From Planctomycetota bacterium (lineage in GTDB: Bacteria > Planctomycetota > SZUA-567 > H5-PLA8): 43,540 nucleotides of DNA. Shown here one piece after another: positions 8,301-16,095 of the stretch (its first letter is position 1; each line of letters starts with the position of its first letter). A model generated the notes under the pieces. That model was not told the origin of the DNA. It did no database searches and was given only the letters and a program-made list of their open reading frames with translations. Where the stretch lies: positions 1 through 43,540 of the forward strand of contig JAPLOD010000082.1 in assembly GCA_026692735.1 (NCBI GenBank). Direction: 5' to 3'. Made by a program: the position numbers and the translations under genes.

Positions 8301-11081
8301 AACGAGCGCCGCAACCCCTACGACAAGACGGCCAAGTCCATTGAGGTGCCGGACGTGGTCGCCAACCAGATACCGCCCGCCGGCTATGACGGCCAGATCG
8401 TCCTGGCCACCAATACGCTGCAGTTCGACCCCGATCCAGACCAGACCGACTCCAAGAGCGACAGGGATTCATTCCTGGCCAGCTTCGATGGCGACTTGGA
8501 TACGGGAACCTGCCTGGGCAATGGCCGCGAGCAGGCCAAGGTGCCTGGGGTTCCTGGAACCCACGATGGCTACAAGTACCGCGTCCTGGACACGACTGGT
8601 CTCCTCGGTGTCCTCAACGACAACCTCTGGGACCAGGACCCCATGGCCTCCAACGTCCCTAACACCTACATGTGGGGTTCGAAAGTCGGCGCGTACGACG
8701 CGAACGACACCAAGCTCGACGGCGTAACGTACCCCAAGAGCACCGCCTCCATCGTCGGCGAAATGCTGCGCGGCATTGACAGGAACCATTACTGGGAGGA
8801 AGCCAAGATCCGCCAGGGAGACCTGCGCAACGATGGCGTGTACCTCACCAGCCCCGGCGTGGGCGGCAACGACGCCACCCTGAAATACACGATAGGCTGG
8901 ACCGATGAGAGTGGAACGCCACATCCCGCAAGCGTTACGGAAGACACGCTGCCCCCGGGCAATTACCCTCAGCCCGGCGTCCCCCCCAAGGGGAGTTCAT
9001 ACTGGAATCGCGCCAACTTCGACATCATGCAGAGCTTCAAGGGTTCGCAAGAAGGCGAAGGCTTCCTGCTCACCATGTGGGCCAAAACAAGCTGGAAGCA
9101 GAACGACAACCGCTCGCATGAGTTCTTCAGCGCCGTCAACCCCGGCCACTACCTGAGCGCCCGCGGCTTCGTCTGGTATAAGGCCGGCCGCTATGCGTAC
9201 GCGAACTGGGGTGATGGCGGTGGGTTCTCCGGTTGCACCAGGCGCAAGAACGACCTCTATTTCGGCATGGAGGGCGAGCACAGGGATATTCTCGACCGCG
9301 ATAACGTCGTCCAGCTTCATGGTGGCACCAACCGCGTGAGATACTCCGAGCCGCCCCAACACACGGAATCTCCCGCCTACCGGGTTCAGCCGTTCCGCTG
9401 GATGTACATGGGGATCCGCCTGAACTACTGTCAGACCAAGCTGACCCAGCCCGGACAACTCGGACACTGGTATCGGGGCGGCGGGAGAAACAGCGACCTC
9501 AGGAAGCTGATCAACTGGCTCAACAGGCCTTTTACCAGCACCGAAGTGTACCCCGAGGATGCTGTGTATAAATGGGACGGCAGTCCTGACGACGGCTCCA
9601 TGTGGACCAATTGGATTAACAGTGACTACTACATGTACCAGTGCAACACCCTCATCAACGACAGCTATTTCGCCCGCGCCCCGGACATTAGCCGCACCTA
9701 CCAGGTGAGCGGGTTGCCGACGTTCCTTCAGAACGGTGGAAACGCGTGGTATGCGGCCACTGATGATAAGGGGAATAGCAGGTGGAGCGGGACACCCTTC
9801 GTGGATTGCTCCAAAGGCGCCGACTACGGCGGACGAACCGCCCAGGACGTGCGCTGGGACTGGGCTGACCACTTCGAGAATCCCCAGAACACCGATGGTC
9901 AGATCGCCCGCGTCAAGAACAACGCCAAGGTCTTCAGCATCAATAACCTGTGCTTCGGCGAGTTACTCGACAGTGAGCCGGACCTCAACACAAAGGAGAC
10001 TGAGAACTCCGACGGCAACGCCTGCACGAAAAGCGCCTGGATCTACAGGCAAATGCCGGAGGACGGCACCTACGCCGTGATTGACGAGCTGAAGATTTCC
10101 AAGCGTGAGAAGACCATGCAGACTAACGACATCAGCGTACGCAAAACGGACCGCGTCACCGGCACCGGTGGCGGAACGGCCTACGGCGGCAAGTGGATGG
10201 GCGGCGAGATACGCACCAGCCGCTACTACCTGCCCCCCGATCCGCACAAGGCCGTCAACTGCCCCACCTTCACGTCCCAGACCATGCTCCAGTCGCTCAA
10301 GGGCACCGGCCAGGTCGGCAAAGGGGAAGCCGTGTGCGTGGCCCGCGTCACCTGGACCGTCTTCACGCCGCGCTTCATGAGCGAGTACAAGTACGCCACG
10401 AAGAACGGCAAGTTTAAGCGGAGCGAATACTACTTCGAAGGCGACTATTCAGGCGGCGGACAAATCTCGTCCGGCAACCAGCTTGAGCACAAGGACATGC
10501 CCTACAACGGCCCGTACGATTTTGAGCGCTACAACGCAGACATCTACAACTGGGATGAGACGGTTGACCGGAACGCCGCCAAGAACCGTTACTACAGCGT
10601 TAACCGGCCTACGCCGACCGACTACAACGGCCAGGCTCACGCCACCAAGGGCGTCGAGGTCGAGATCGGCACGCTTAGCGGGGGTAAGTTCACAGCGGAC
10701 AATCACGCCACCGTCGTCTGGTACGATGGCACGGGGAAGCTGCAGGGCGGCGACGCCGTCAACATGACGACCTTTACCGACCCCGATACAGTGAACAGGC
10801 TTGGCTCGATCAATGTCCCCGTGCGCATCATGAGCGGCGAGTTGGCCTATCGCGTCCGCTTCCGCTATCCCGTGGATCAGCTCGTGGACAGGGCCGGCGG
10901 CTTGCCGGACATTCCAGCCAATTCGCTCGATCCGAGGCGCCGGTCAACGAACAGCGGGCATAACACCGCTGAAGGGGACCAGACTTCACAGTTCCTGCTC
11001 GACACGCCCGTCTTCGATGATATCTCCATCACCTATTTCACCAAGCCGCGTATCCTGTCATACCGGGAAGTGCTGGAGTAA
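5319..11081 (+). CDS. giant GspK/PilX-like minor pseudopilin (1920 aa)
   Basis: The start is the ATG at 5319, six bases after GGGGGAAGG; an upstream in-frame GTG lacks a site. The N-terminus, RSRRG then VTLIMVAAVLAILAAMATGF (residues 11-34), is a prepilin-type signal and membrane helix without Glu at +5, as in GspK, the tip pseudopilin of type II secretion. Residues 110-121 (DDDNDGQVNNLE) fit the EF-hand loop DxDxDGxVxxxE, matching the known calcium dependence of GspK. GspK-like helix-hairpin-helix motifs are at 164-170 (RININAG) and near 508 (VNINTAS). Ordinary GspK is about 300 residues. Here more than 1000 extra residues follow, rich in Trp, Tyr, Asp and Asn, looking like secreted beta-sandwich/LamG-type sequence. 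A tandem DGWTDVN/DGWVDVN lies near 7438-7490. It probably acts in a pilus or type II-like machine in the envelope; substrate unknown. Confidence 0.8.
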   Translation: MLGFRPTYGRSRRGVTLIMVAAVLAILAAMATGFYTLMLMQTKSAVRYADTVRAEMMARAGIEYAIAHVREETYRRMEDTSAPWYTTDYTRGAVKRPSFPDSELLHNGSDDDNDGQVNNLEEAWGDPLKMKSYSVALSNSANADVTGEGGSDRFTLNVFDAASRININAGDNLAVLLDNLCRVIGPPLVAADPNAVLPRCWAPPGNGGAWGEVVGLFDNAYNVDDTKNNKDVYYWLKDTAGNPVWKKYGDPVNGRPTLNPDDSKTALFGDGYAIAGYRARNGRFGNIEEVKQALTYVERNNNLTPDDPMEQLEIEVKFAALRDYITIDSWVDTNTVCVGKFEWVTDPNKSGLFEIGIDRDKSWIPDDVAGDPYNRRGSLRGCYISIINGHGAGQVRRIKTNGVDWIQVETFKTPQGLMDGFTIPPGPISSYMIIPPENAQLVDVNGKDVPYSYPDNPPPPNNKQNHLFFPKTDAKGNFVPAIYSDGPLKGSPKIDYSLRPLCIHRAPVNINTASDKVLAALFMGINVQQGHHLAIGTEADLEGTRNKWKMADVHELESYLLTGQGLKRVPVVAGRPVLDRIWGSNASDPAQVVPPPSPEYDVAYINNNDTLGSPSYIVRKSKDGADCTMNEAHELAYRIIMVRQYDKNFPYINPWTGAPTNSKTYSFTDAKNAVTFKGSTLVRGPIKSWDDFYFRIVKPWDDKRVMDGWTDVNGTKAMDGWVDVNKNQFAEINEIDTYKNATRARMLMAHFNSNTDILKFNPNIEWIDRWGRNFSELEPIHIYPKGDSLPNTTPPIYVQYGRTADEGGSGERHWSGKYDWCPAVLEDFDSRKSGAYVTRGFRYKSDEMIDKTDMNRSTTEFCFDSGGIFEIHSTGRVERRGEMLAERKLQALVKVYDVWRESTQRQFTQGVIEVGPGVRIIGPPGSSHSGQIARDAKNGDKGSQSVLRLPLTTLPEPLVPVLYRITRPSKQSLGINAELVDVENGRGICRDAFGNERRNPYDKTAKSIEVPDVVANQIPPAGYDGQIVLATNTLQFDPDPDQTDSKSDRDSFLASFDGDLDTGTCLGNGREQAKVPGVPGTHDGYKYRVLDTTGLLGVLNDNLWDQDPMASNVPNTYMWGSKVGAYDANDTKLDGVTYPKSTASIVGEMLRGIDRNHYWEEAKIRQGDLRNDGVYLTSPGVGGNDATLKYTIGWTDESGTPHPASVTEDTLPPGNYPQPGVPPKGSSYWNRANFDIMQSFKGSQEGEGFLLTMWAKTSWKQNDNRSHEFFSAVNPGHYLSARGFVWYKAGRYAYANWGDGGGFSGCTRRKNDLYFGMEGEHRDILDRDNVVQLHGGTNRVRYSEPPQHTESPAYRVQPFRWMYMGIRLNYCQTKLTQPGQLGHWYRGGGRNSDLRKLINWLNRPFTSTEVYPEDAVYKWDGSPDDGSMWTNWINSDYYMYQCNTLINDSYFARAPDISRTYQVSGLPTFLQNGGNAWYAATDDKGNSRWSGTPFVDCSKGADYGGRTAQDVRWDWADHFENPQNTDGQIARVKNNAKVFSINNLCFGELLDSEPDLNTKETENSDGNACTKSAWIYRQMPEDGTYAVIDELKISKREKTMQTNDISVRKTDRVTGTGGGTAYGGKWMGGEIRTSRYYLPPDPHKAVNCPTFTSQTMLQSLKGTGQVGKGEAVCVARVTWTVFTPRFMSEYKYATKNGKFKRSEYYFEGDYSGGGQISSGNQLEHKDMPYNGPYDFERYNADIYNWDETVDRNAAKNRYYSVNRPTPTDYNGQAHATKGVEVEIGTLSGGKFTADNHATVVWYDGTGKLQGGDAVNMTTFTDPDTVNRLGSINVPVRIMSGELAYRVRFRYPVDQLVDRAGGLPDIPANSLDPRRRSTNSGHNTAEGDQTSQFLLDTPVFDDISITYFTKPRILSYREVLE

Positions 11082-11150
11082 ACGGAAACGGACAAGGGTG
11101 ACACAAAGTAAGGGAAGCACTGCTTCAACGGCCGACGAGGGAGATGAACC

Positions 11151-11612
11151 ATGAAACGCATGAGCAGGCTTTGGATGCTGACGGCATGCGCGCTGGTGCC
11201 GTTTGCCTTCTGTTTCCTGAACGCGTCTGTTTGCGCCGCCGAGAAGAAGGACCCAAAGAAAGAGACTGAGGAGGAGAAGGAGGCGAAGAAGGCCGCCGAA
11301 GAGGAAGCGCGGGAGGCGGCAACGAGCGGGCTGGCGTTCAAGCCCGTAACGCTGAAAGGCCGCGTGGAGTTGATTCCCATCCAGGATGGCGACACGATCA
11401 ACACCGTTGCCGGCGCCTTCACCACCAACCAAGGCTCGTTTCTGCTCAGGTTCGAGACGATGGCCCTGCGCCGGGCTCTTCTAAGAGAGAACCCAAAAGA
11501 GGCGGTTCTTAATGGCAAAATCAGGAACGACGGGAAGTATTTCGTCGTGACCAGTATTGAGGGCGGCAACGGCCAGCGTCCCACCCCGGTCGTCACTCCC
11601 GGCAGCCTGTGA
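11151..11612 (+). CDS. small secreted or periplasmic protein with charged helix
   Basis: A 153-residue protein 69 bp downstream of the giant pseudopilin on the same strand, probably cotranscribed. GAGGGAGATG precedes the ATG. Residues 5-28 form a signal peptide (LWMLTACALVPFAFCFLNASVCAA). A Lys/Glu-rich, alpha-helical stretch (about 29-56) follows, then a compact beta-rich domain (FKPVTLKGRVELIPI... GSFLLRFETMALR... DGKYFVVTSIEGG). The C-terminal domain looks like a short beta-barrel or OB-like fold, but I do not recognise a family. Its position suggests a partner of the pseudopilin system; that is inference. Confidence 0.75.
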   Translation: MKRMSRLWMLTACALVPFAFCFLNASVCAAEKKDPKKETEEEKEAKKAAEEEAREAATSGLAFKPVTLKGRVELIPIQDGDTINTVAGAFTTNQGSFLLRFETMALRRALLRENPKEAVLNGKIRNDGKYFVVTSIEGGNGQRPTPVVTPGSL

Positions 11613-11629
11613 TGCCCGCCACCGTTCAT

Positions 11630-11650
11630 CCTCTCCCCTTGCGGGAGAGG
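11630..11650. terminator. 8-bp GC hairpin after the secreted-protein gene
   Basis: Arms CCTCTCCC and GGGAGAGG flank the loop CTTGC. It lies 17 bp past the stop at 11612 and faces a convergent minus-strand gene. There is no T-run, so it could be a repeat element or an RNA-stabilising or Rho-assisting hairpin rather than an intrinsic terminator. Confidence 0.5.
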
Positions 11651-11666
11651 GTGGCGCGCCCCTACT

Positions 11667-11683
11667 GCCGGCGTCCCGCCGGC
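11667..11683. repeat. 17-nt palindromic repeat, family B (copy 1)
   Basis: GCCGGCGTCCCGCCGGC has arms GCCGGC around GTCCC. The same 17 nt occurs inverted at 25841-25857, and a near copy at 25809-25825. It sits between convergent genes. Confidence 0.8.
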
Positions 11684-11759
11684 GGGGTGTCGGCGTTCAC
11701 CCGGGCTGCGCATTCCCCGCTTTAGCGATCTTCTGACACCCGCCGCGCCATTGGCCGGT

Positions 11760-12437
11760 TTACTCGGGAGGAGGACAGAGGCTGTAGGCCACGCGGTAGA
11801 CGGAGCCGCTGGTCACACGCCGCAGCGCCTCCGCGTTGTCAATCGTCACATAGCGCAGGAACGGGTTGATGATCTCGCTCTCGCGGCGCAGCATCCCCGC
11901 CTGCGCCCAATCCGCCTCCGTGGCTTCGTCCAGGGGCGCGTGCAGAAGGCAGTAGCAGTTGAACGGCTTCCCGTCGGCCGGAAGCTTCAGATCCAGCGGC
12001 GTGAAGAACCGCGGCGCCTTGCCATCCACCTCCAGGCTCTTCAACACGCGCTCTCGTTCCACGCTCTCATTGCGCTGTTCCGGTTCCCAGCGTGCGGTTG
12101 CCGCCCGCGGATACTTGCTCTCTAACACCCGCGATACCGCGTGGATCCGCGCCAGGTCCTCGGCACTCACAGGCGGGTCGGCTGGCGTTGCCGCTTCAGC
12201 CTTCGCGGACGTTTCCGGCGGTCGCACAATGGCTTGGTGCCCGCTCCACAGGGCGCCCACGGCCACCAAAGCGATGCCGGCTCCCAGGAACAGCCACTTG
12301 CGGCGCCGCAGCCGCCGCCGCTCCTTGGGGTGGAGCTTCTTCTGCGCCCGCTGTGCGCCGCTTTCCGGCGCTGCCCGCAGCGTTCGCAAGGCGTGCTCCA
12401 GCTTCATTCTGGCGAGTTCCGCCTCGTGGTCGCTCAC
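11760..12437 (-). CDS. membrane-anchored protein of unknown function, end of pseudopilin cluster
   Basis: A 225-residue protein starting with GTG; a GAGGGG stretch about 8 bases upstream can serve as ribosome site. About 46 charged residues (PKERRRLRRRK just before the membrane) are followed by a single membrane segment near residues 48-66 (WLFLGAGIALVAVGALW). An Ala/Pro linker and a soluble domain of about 130 residues with two close cysteines (NCYCLLH) come next. The topology (short basic cytoplasmic head, one helix, periplasmic domain) is like that of assembly proteins such as PilN/GspM or FtsQ, but no family motif was seen. It is the last gene after the PilV-, PilW- and PilX-like genes on the same strand, 46 bp downstream of the PilX-like stop. 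Confidence 0.75.
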   Translation of the reverse strand: MSDHEAELARMKLEHALRTLRAAPESGAQRAQKKLHPKERRRLRRRKWLFLGAGIALVAVGALWSGHQAIVRPPETSAKAEAATPADPPVSAEDLARIHAVSRVLESKYPRAATARWEPEQRNESVERERVLKSLEVDGKAPRFFTPLDLKLPADGKPFNCYCLLHAPLDEATEADWAQAGMLRRESEIINPFLRYVTIDNAEALRRVTSGSVYRVAYSLCPPPE

Positions 12438-12483
12438 CTTCCTCGCCCCTCCCGTCCTGCTCCCAGGCCGCGAAAGCGCCGCC

Positions 12484-14517
12484 TTATGGCCACCACTGCA
12501 TCTGCCGCCCGCGCCACCAGACCACGCGCGTCTCGCCGATCGAGCACAGGAAGCCCGGCGGCGCGTAATCCGGGTTCAGAAACTTGGTGTTGAAGTTCCA
12601 GTTCCGCACCGGCGCCGTGTACCGGTTGCTGCCGTACACCCAATTCCCCTTGGCATAGGCGGAGGCGAACAGGCTCACGAACGACCCCAGGATGTTGACC
12701 GCTCTGCCCGCACCCGTCCAGTCCTCGTGGAACCGCACGAAGTTCTCAAAACCGCCGTTATACTGCCCGGCCGTGCCCCCTTGCGCCTGCGTGGTCGCAG
12801 GGGCGCCGGCCATCACTGCCGCGTTGAACTCCAGGTCGGCGGTTGGGGCCGGCAGCCCGCTGCTCGCGGTCTTGCTGTCATTCCATTGGTTCGAGAGCAG
12901 GTTGATGGCATCCGCGACAATCGCACACCCTTTGTCTCCGCCGGCCACGGTGTTGAAGTTCCCTTTCACGTACACGGGGTCCTCGCTCACCACGGTCAGC
13001 TTGTTATTCAACGTGGCGCCGTTGGTCAGGCGGATGCCGTAGGGCTGCGCAGGGTTGCTGCCGGTGGCGTCATATGCATCGGTGCGGTAGCCATACAGCG
13101 TCAGGCCCGCACCCGCGGTCGGGTAGATCTTCTGCCCGGTGTCCACATCCTTCGCGGCGTTGAGCAAGGCCATGTCTATCTCAGTGACCTTCACGGTCTT
13201 CCCCTCGCGGGCGTCGTACATTGTCTTCTCGCTGAGTGGGTTGATGGTGGCGTTGCTGGCGTTCCTCAGCTTGTTGACCGCCGGCGAGCCCGTGTCCACC
13301 AGCACCTTTCCTTCCGCCGATCCGTCCTTCATGATCAGTTTGGTCCTCGTGCCGGTGCCGACCACAACAAGGTCGGCGGCGCTCAGGAACTGGCCAGGCA
13401 CGTGCGTCGCCCCGCTCCCGCTGGCCGGCTCCCACAGTTTGGTCGTGGTGTTGTACCTGTGCGTGGGCGTCTCCCCGTGGACCGGCGCCCGGTACGCCTT
13501 GATGTCCGTGAGGGCCTCGAGGGACGGCACGCCGTTGTAGCCCACTTCAAGCGTCTTCTCCCAGCGGTCCTGCACGCCGTCCACGAAGCTCTTCAGGTCG
13601 GAGTTGCCGCTGATGGTGCCGTCATTGTTGCCGTCGTAGCCGTCGAAATTGCTGTCGTAGCCTGACGGCGCAACAGAGGTCGGAACCGTGGTGTTGTTCG
13701 GTGTCTTCAGCGTGCCGCGTGCCTCGATGGCCGGATAGTTGCTGCTGTTCACGGGCGCGGTATCCTTCGCGCTGGCCTTCCGTACCTGTACGGTCCCGGT
13801 CATGTAGTAATTGCCTGCCGTCGTCGGCGCATCCTTGCGGTGCCGCTCCAGCCTGCCGTAGGATTTCATATAACCGGTGTTGACCGTGAGCGTCTTCCCG
13901 GCTTCCGCGCCGACGTAGATATCGTAGTTCGAGTGAACGCGGCCTTTCAACGTCACATCGTTGCCCGGCAGCATCTCCAGATCGAAGCGGTTGTAAAACG
14001 CCAGGTACTGGAACAACGGCACGAAGTCCACGTCAATCACCTTGTTCACGTAGACCTCTCCAAACTCCCGCGTGCCTTGAGGGTCCGGCACGTAGCCGCG
14101 GCCCGTCACCGCGTATTTCTGGTACTTATGCGTCACACCGTCGGGGTCAATGAAGTCCCGGCCCGGCGCCATCTCAAGACGGATTACCTTGTACTGCGCC
14201 GACGCCTTCGGCGGCTGCCCCGTGGCTTCAGGCTCAAAGTGCGGGATAGAGCCGGAAAGGACCGCGGCGCCCACCGTGCCATTCGTCATTATGTACTCGT
14301 TGGCGATGTTGACTTTGAGCTGCCTGATGGCGTACTCCGCCGCCGACTCTGCCAGGTAGCGCGCCTGCGTGTTCAGCATCAGGGAGTCCGTGCTCATGCT
14401 CTCCGTCATCACCGCCTGGAACATAACGGTGACCAGCACTGCCAGAAGCAGGGAGATCCCAAGAGACAGGAAGAGCGCACTGCCACGGGGCGCCTGAGCG
14501 TGTGTTGCGTGTGCCAT
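12484..14517 (-). CDS. PilX-like minor pilin / pilus assembly protein (677 aa)
   Basis: GGGGAGGG precedes the ATG. The N-terminus, PRG then SALFLSLGISLLLAVLVTVMF (residues 10-33), is a PilX/GspK-type signal with no Glu at +5, followed by YLAESAAEYAIRQLK, the 'AEsaa/YA' helix typical of PilX-like proteins. A middle part reads YLAFYNRFDLEMLPGNDVTLKGRVHSNYDIYVG, a pattern seen in large pilus-assembly proteins with a beta-rich passenger. Near residue 290 GYDGNNDGTISG resembles a calcium-binding loop (DxNxDGxI). The C-terminal half carries PVYVKGNFN and VILADAINLLSN-like beta-helix sequence. It is 26 bp downstream of the PilW-like gene on the same strand. Expected in the inner membrane before assembly and at the pilus tip after it. 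Confidence 0.8.
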   Translation of the reverse strand: MAHATHAQAPRGSALFLSLGISLLLAVLVTVMFQAVMTESMSTDSLMLNTQARYLAESAAEYAIRQLKVNIANEYIMTNGTVGAAVLSGSIPHFEPEATGQPPKASAQYKVIRLEMAPGRDFIDPDGVTHKYQKYAVTGRGYVPDPQGTREFGEVYVNKVIDVDFVPLFQYLAFYNRFDLEMLPGNDVTLKGRVHSNYDIYVGAEAGKTLTVNTGYMKSYGRLERHRKDAPTTAGNYYMTGTVQVRKASAKDTAPVNSSNYPAIEARGTLKTPNNTTVPTSVAPSGYDSNFDGYDGNNDGTISGNSDLKSFVDGVQDRWEKTLEVGYNGVPSLEALTDIKAYRAPVHGETPTHRYNTTTKLWEPASGSGATHVPGQFLSAADLVVVGTGTRTKLIMKDGSAEGKVLVDTGSPAVNKLRNASNATINPLSEKTMYDAREGKTVKVTEIDMALLNAAKDVDTGQKIYPTAGAGLTLYGYRTDAYDATGSNPAQPYGIRLTNGATLNNKLTVVSEDPVYVKGNFNTVAGGDKGCAIVADAINLLSNQWNDSKTASSGLPAPTADLEFNAAVMAGAPATTQAQGGTAGQYNGGFENFVRFHEDWTGAGRAVNILGSFVSLFASAYAKGNWVYGSNRYTAPVRNWNFNTKFLNPDYAPPGFLCSIGETRVVWWRGRQMQWWP

Positions 14518-14543
14518 GGTGCTGCCCTCCCCTTACACCGCTG

Positions 14544-15332
14544 TTACTGCCAGCTCGCGTTGCGCATGTCCATGATCGTCGAGAGCGCAACCGTGATCGT
14601 GGCCTGTCCCACCACTCTCGAGACGTAGACCGTCACGCGCAAGTGGCGCCTGGTGAGCGTCGGATCCGATGAACCTGCAGTGTTGTAGTCCTGGATCTGG
14701 ATGCGGTCCACAAAGCGGCACACGATCTCTCCCTGGACGGGGCGGCCACCGTCAATCTGCTGCTGCGACTCCGAGGACTTGCGCAATTCGATGTTGTTGG
14801 TCCCATCGGCTGCCGGGCAGATGAAGAAGCCCCACTCCTCCGCCTTCCAGACGATGCTGTCGCCGCTCGTCGTCGGCAGCCCCGTGGCGGGGTCCATCTC
14901 CGGAACCTTGAAGATGATCTCGTCGGAATCGAGCGTCGGATCGCCGCCGTTGACATTGGAGCCCGGGCGCGCCTTTGGATTCGTCTTCGCGGGATGGCTA
15001 TTGGCGTGAGCGTAGCCTTGTGCGGACGGCAAGCCATCCAGACTCTTGTAGATCTTCGGGTAGACGCGGTCCTTGGGAGTGGCCGACTCCGTCAACCTGC
15101 CGGTCTTCTGTAGTTCCTCCCCGATCTTCTCCAGGGCATGCCGCGCTTCTTCCTGGAGCTCGACCTGTGTCACGTTGGTCCGGGTGAAACTCCGCGCCGA
15201 CTGCAGCGCTCCGTACGCCACCAGCAGTATCACCGAGAAGATGGCCATTGACACGCACAGTTCGAGCAGCGTCATGCCTCGTGGCTGTGGAGCAGCGTGA
15301 AGCCAGAGGATGCGCTCGGAACAAGCCCGCAT
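14544..15332 (-). CDS. PilW/GspJ-like minor pseudopilin
   Basis: I chose the ATG at 15332 because GGGAGGGAAGGAG lies three bases upstream; a longer frame begins at 15392 without such a site and overlaps the preceding gene. The protein (262 aa) has a leader of about 19 residues ending PRG, then MTLLELCVSMAIFSVILLVAYGAL, a type IV prepilin signal with Glu at +5. The following helix (VELQEEARHALEKIGEELQKTG) and a mixed beta domain of about 200 residues fit PilW/GspJ minor pilins. The gene is 43 bp after the PilV-like gene and 26 bp before the PilX-like gene, the order pilV-pilW-pilX known from type IV pilus minor-pilin operons. Confidence 0.87.
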   Translation of the reverse strand: MRACSERILWLHAAPQPRGMTLLELCVSMAIFSVILLVAYGALQSARSFTRTNVTQVELQEEARHALEKIGEELQKTGRLTESATPKDRVYPKIYKSLDGLPSAQGYAHANSHPAKTNPKARPGSNVNGGDPTLDSDEIIFKVPEMDPATGLPTTSGDSIVWKAEEWGFFICPAADGTNNIELRKSSESQQQIDGGRPVQGEIVCRFVDRIQIQDYNTAGSSDPTLTRRHLRVTVYVSRVVGQATITVALSTIMDMRNASWQ

Positions 15333-15375
15333 GTTCTCCTTCCCTCCCATCGCGTTGGCCATGCTTTGACCCCGG

Positions 15376-15999
15376 CTAACGGCTGCGCACAAACGAGATC
15401 CGCTGGACCATGTCGCGGACGTAGCCGCCGTGCCCGTCCAGCACTTTGTTGACAGGCCCGACCCACGTCACTTCCACGGTCACGTACAAAGGCTCTGGGG
15501 TTATGAACTCCGAATTGTCGTATGAGTTGTTCGCCGGGCGATACCTCTCCAGTGGCACCGCGTCGTCGGGGTGCGCATCCGTGCCTGCGACCCACGGTAG
15601 CGGCTTCGCCACAGTAGGATCGGGCCTGAAGGAACAAGTGGTGTCCAGTGCCGTGCCGTACCAGACCTGGACCAGTTCCCCCTCGAGATGCGGCTGGCCG
15701 CCAACACCGTACAGCCGATCGTTGCTCACGTACTGCAGGTGGCGGAAGCGCGGCTTGGGGTTGGTATAGCTGGGATAGTCCGGGTCCATTATCTCATCGA
15801 ACGGCAGGCCCTGCATCTCCTCCACAATGCTCTGCGCGTCAAACAGGGCGATCTTGACCTGCTTATCGGTCTCGCTAAGCACCAGTGCGCGGCTATAGGT
15901 CGTGTAGAACGCCAGAAGAGCGATGGCGAGGACAGTTAAGGCCAGAACCACCTCAACGAGTGTGAACCCGCGGTACGCCGTTCTCCAGGCAAAGACCAT
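15376..15999 (-). CDS. PilV/GspI-like minor pseudopilin
   Basis: A 207-residue protein with GGAGGG upstream of the ATG. A 10-residue leader ending YRG is followed by FTLVEVVLALTVLAIALLAFYTTY, a type IV prepilin signal with Glu at +5 that is cut and N-methylated by prepilin peptidase. The remainder is an alpha/beta pseudopilin domain ending VTVEVTWVGPVNKVLDG, close to the PilV/GspI C-terminal strand pattern. First gene of the minor-pilin group; 96 bp separate it from the stop of the upstream secreted protein, so it may have its own promoter. Confidence 0.87.
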   Translation of the reverse strand: MVFAWRTAYRGFTLVEVVLALTVLAIALLAFYTTYSRALVLSETDKQVKIALFDAQSIVEEMQGLPFDEIMDPDYPSYTNPKPRFRHLQYVSNDRLYGVGGQPHLEGELVQVWYGTALDTTCSFRPDPTVAKPLPWVAGTDAHPDDAVPLERYRPANNSYDNSEFITPEPLYVTVEVTWVGPVNKVLDGHGGYVRDMVQRISFVRSR

Positions 16000-16095
16000 C
16001 GGGTTCCCTCCAAGTTGTCTATATGCAACCTTGCAAGTTTAGTGCCTACGTGACTGAATCAGCAACTTCAGGCGAGAATTCATCGCTGCCACCCG

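Noticed and set aside
11959-13665. 568-codon plus frame opposite the PilX-like gene
   Set aside because: Spans two real minus-strand genes and the gap between them; no motif.
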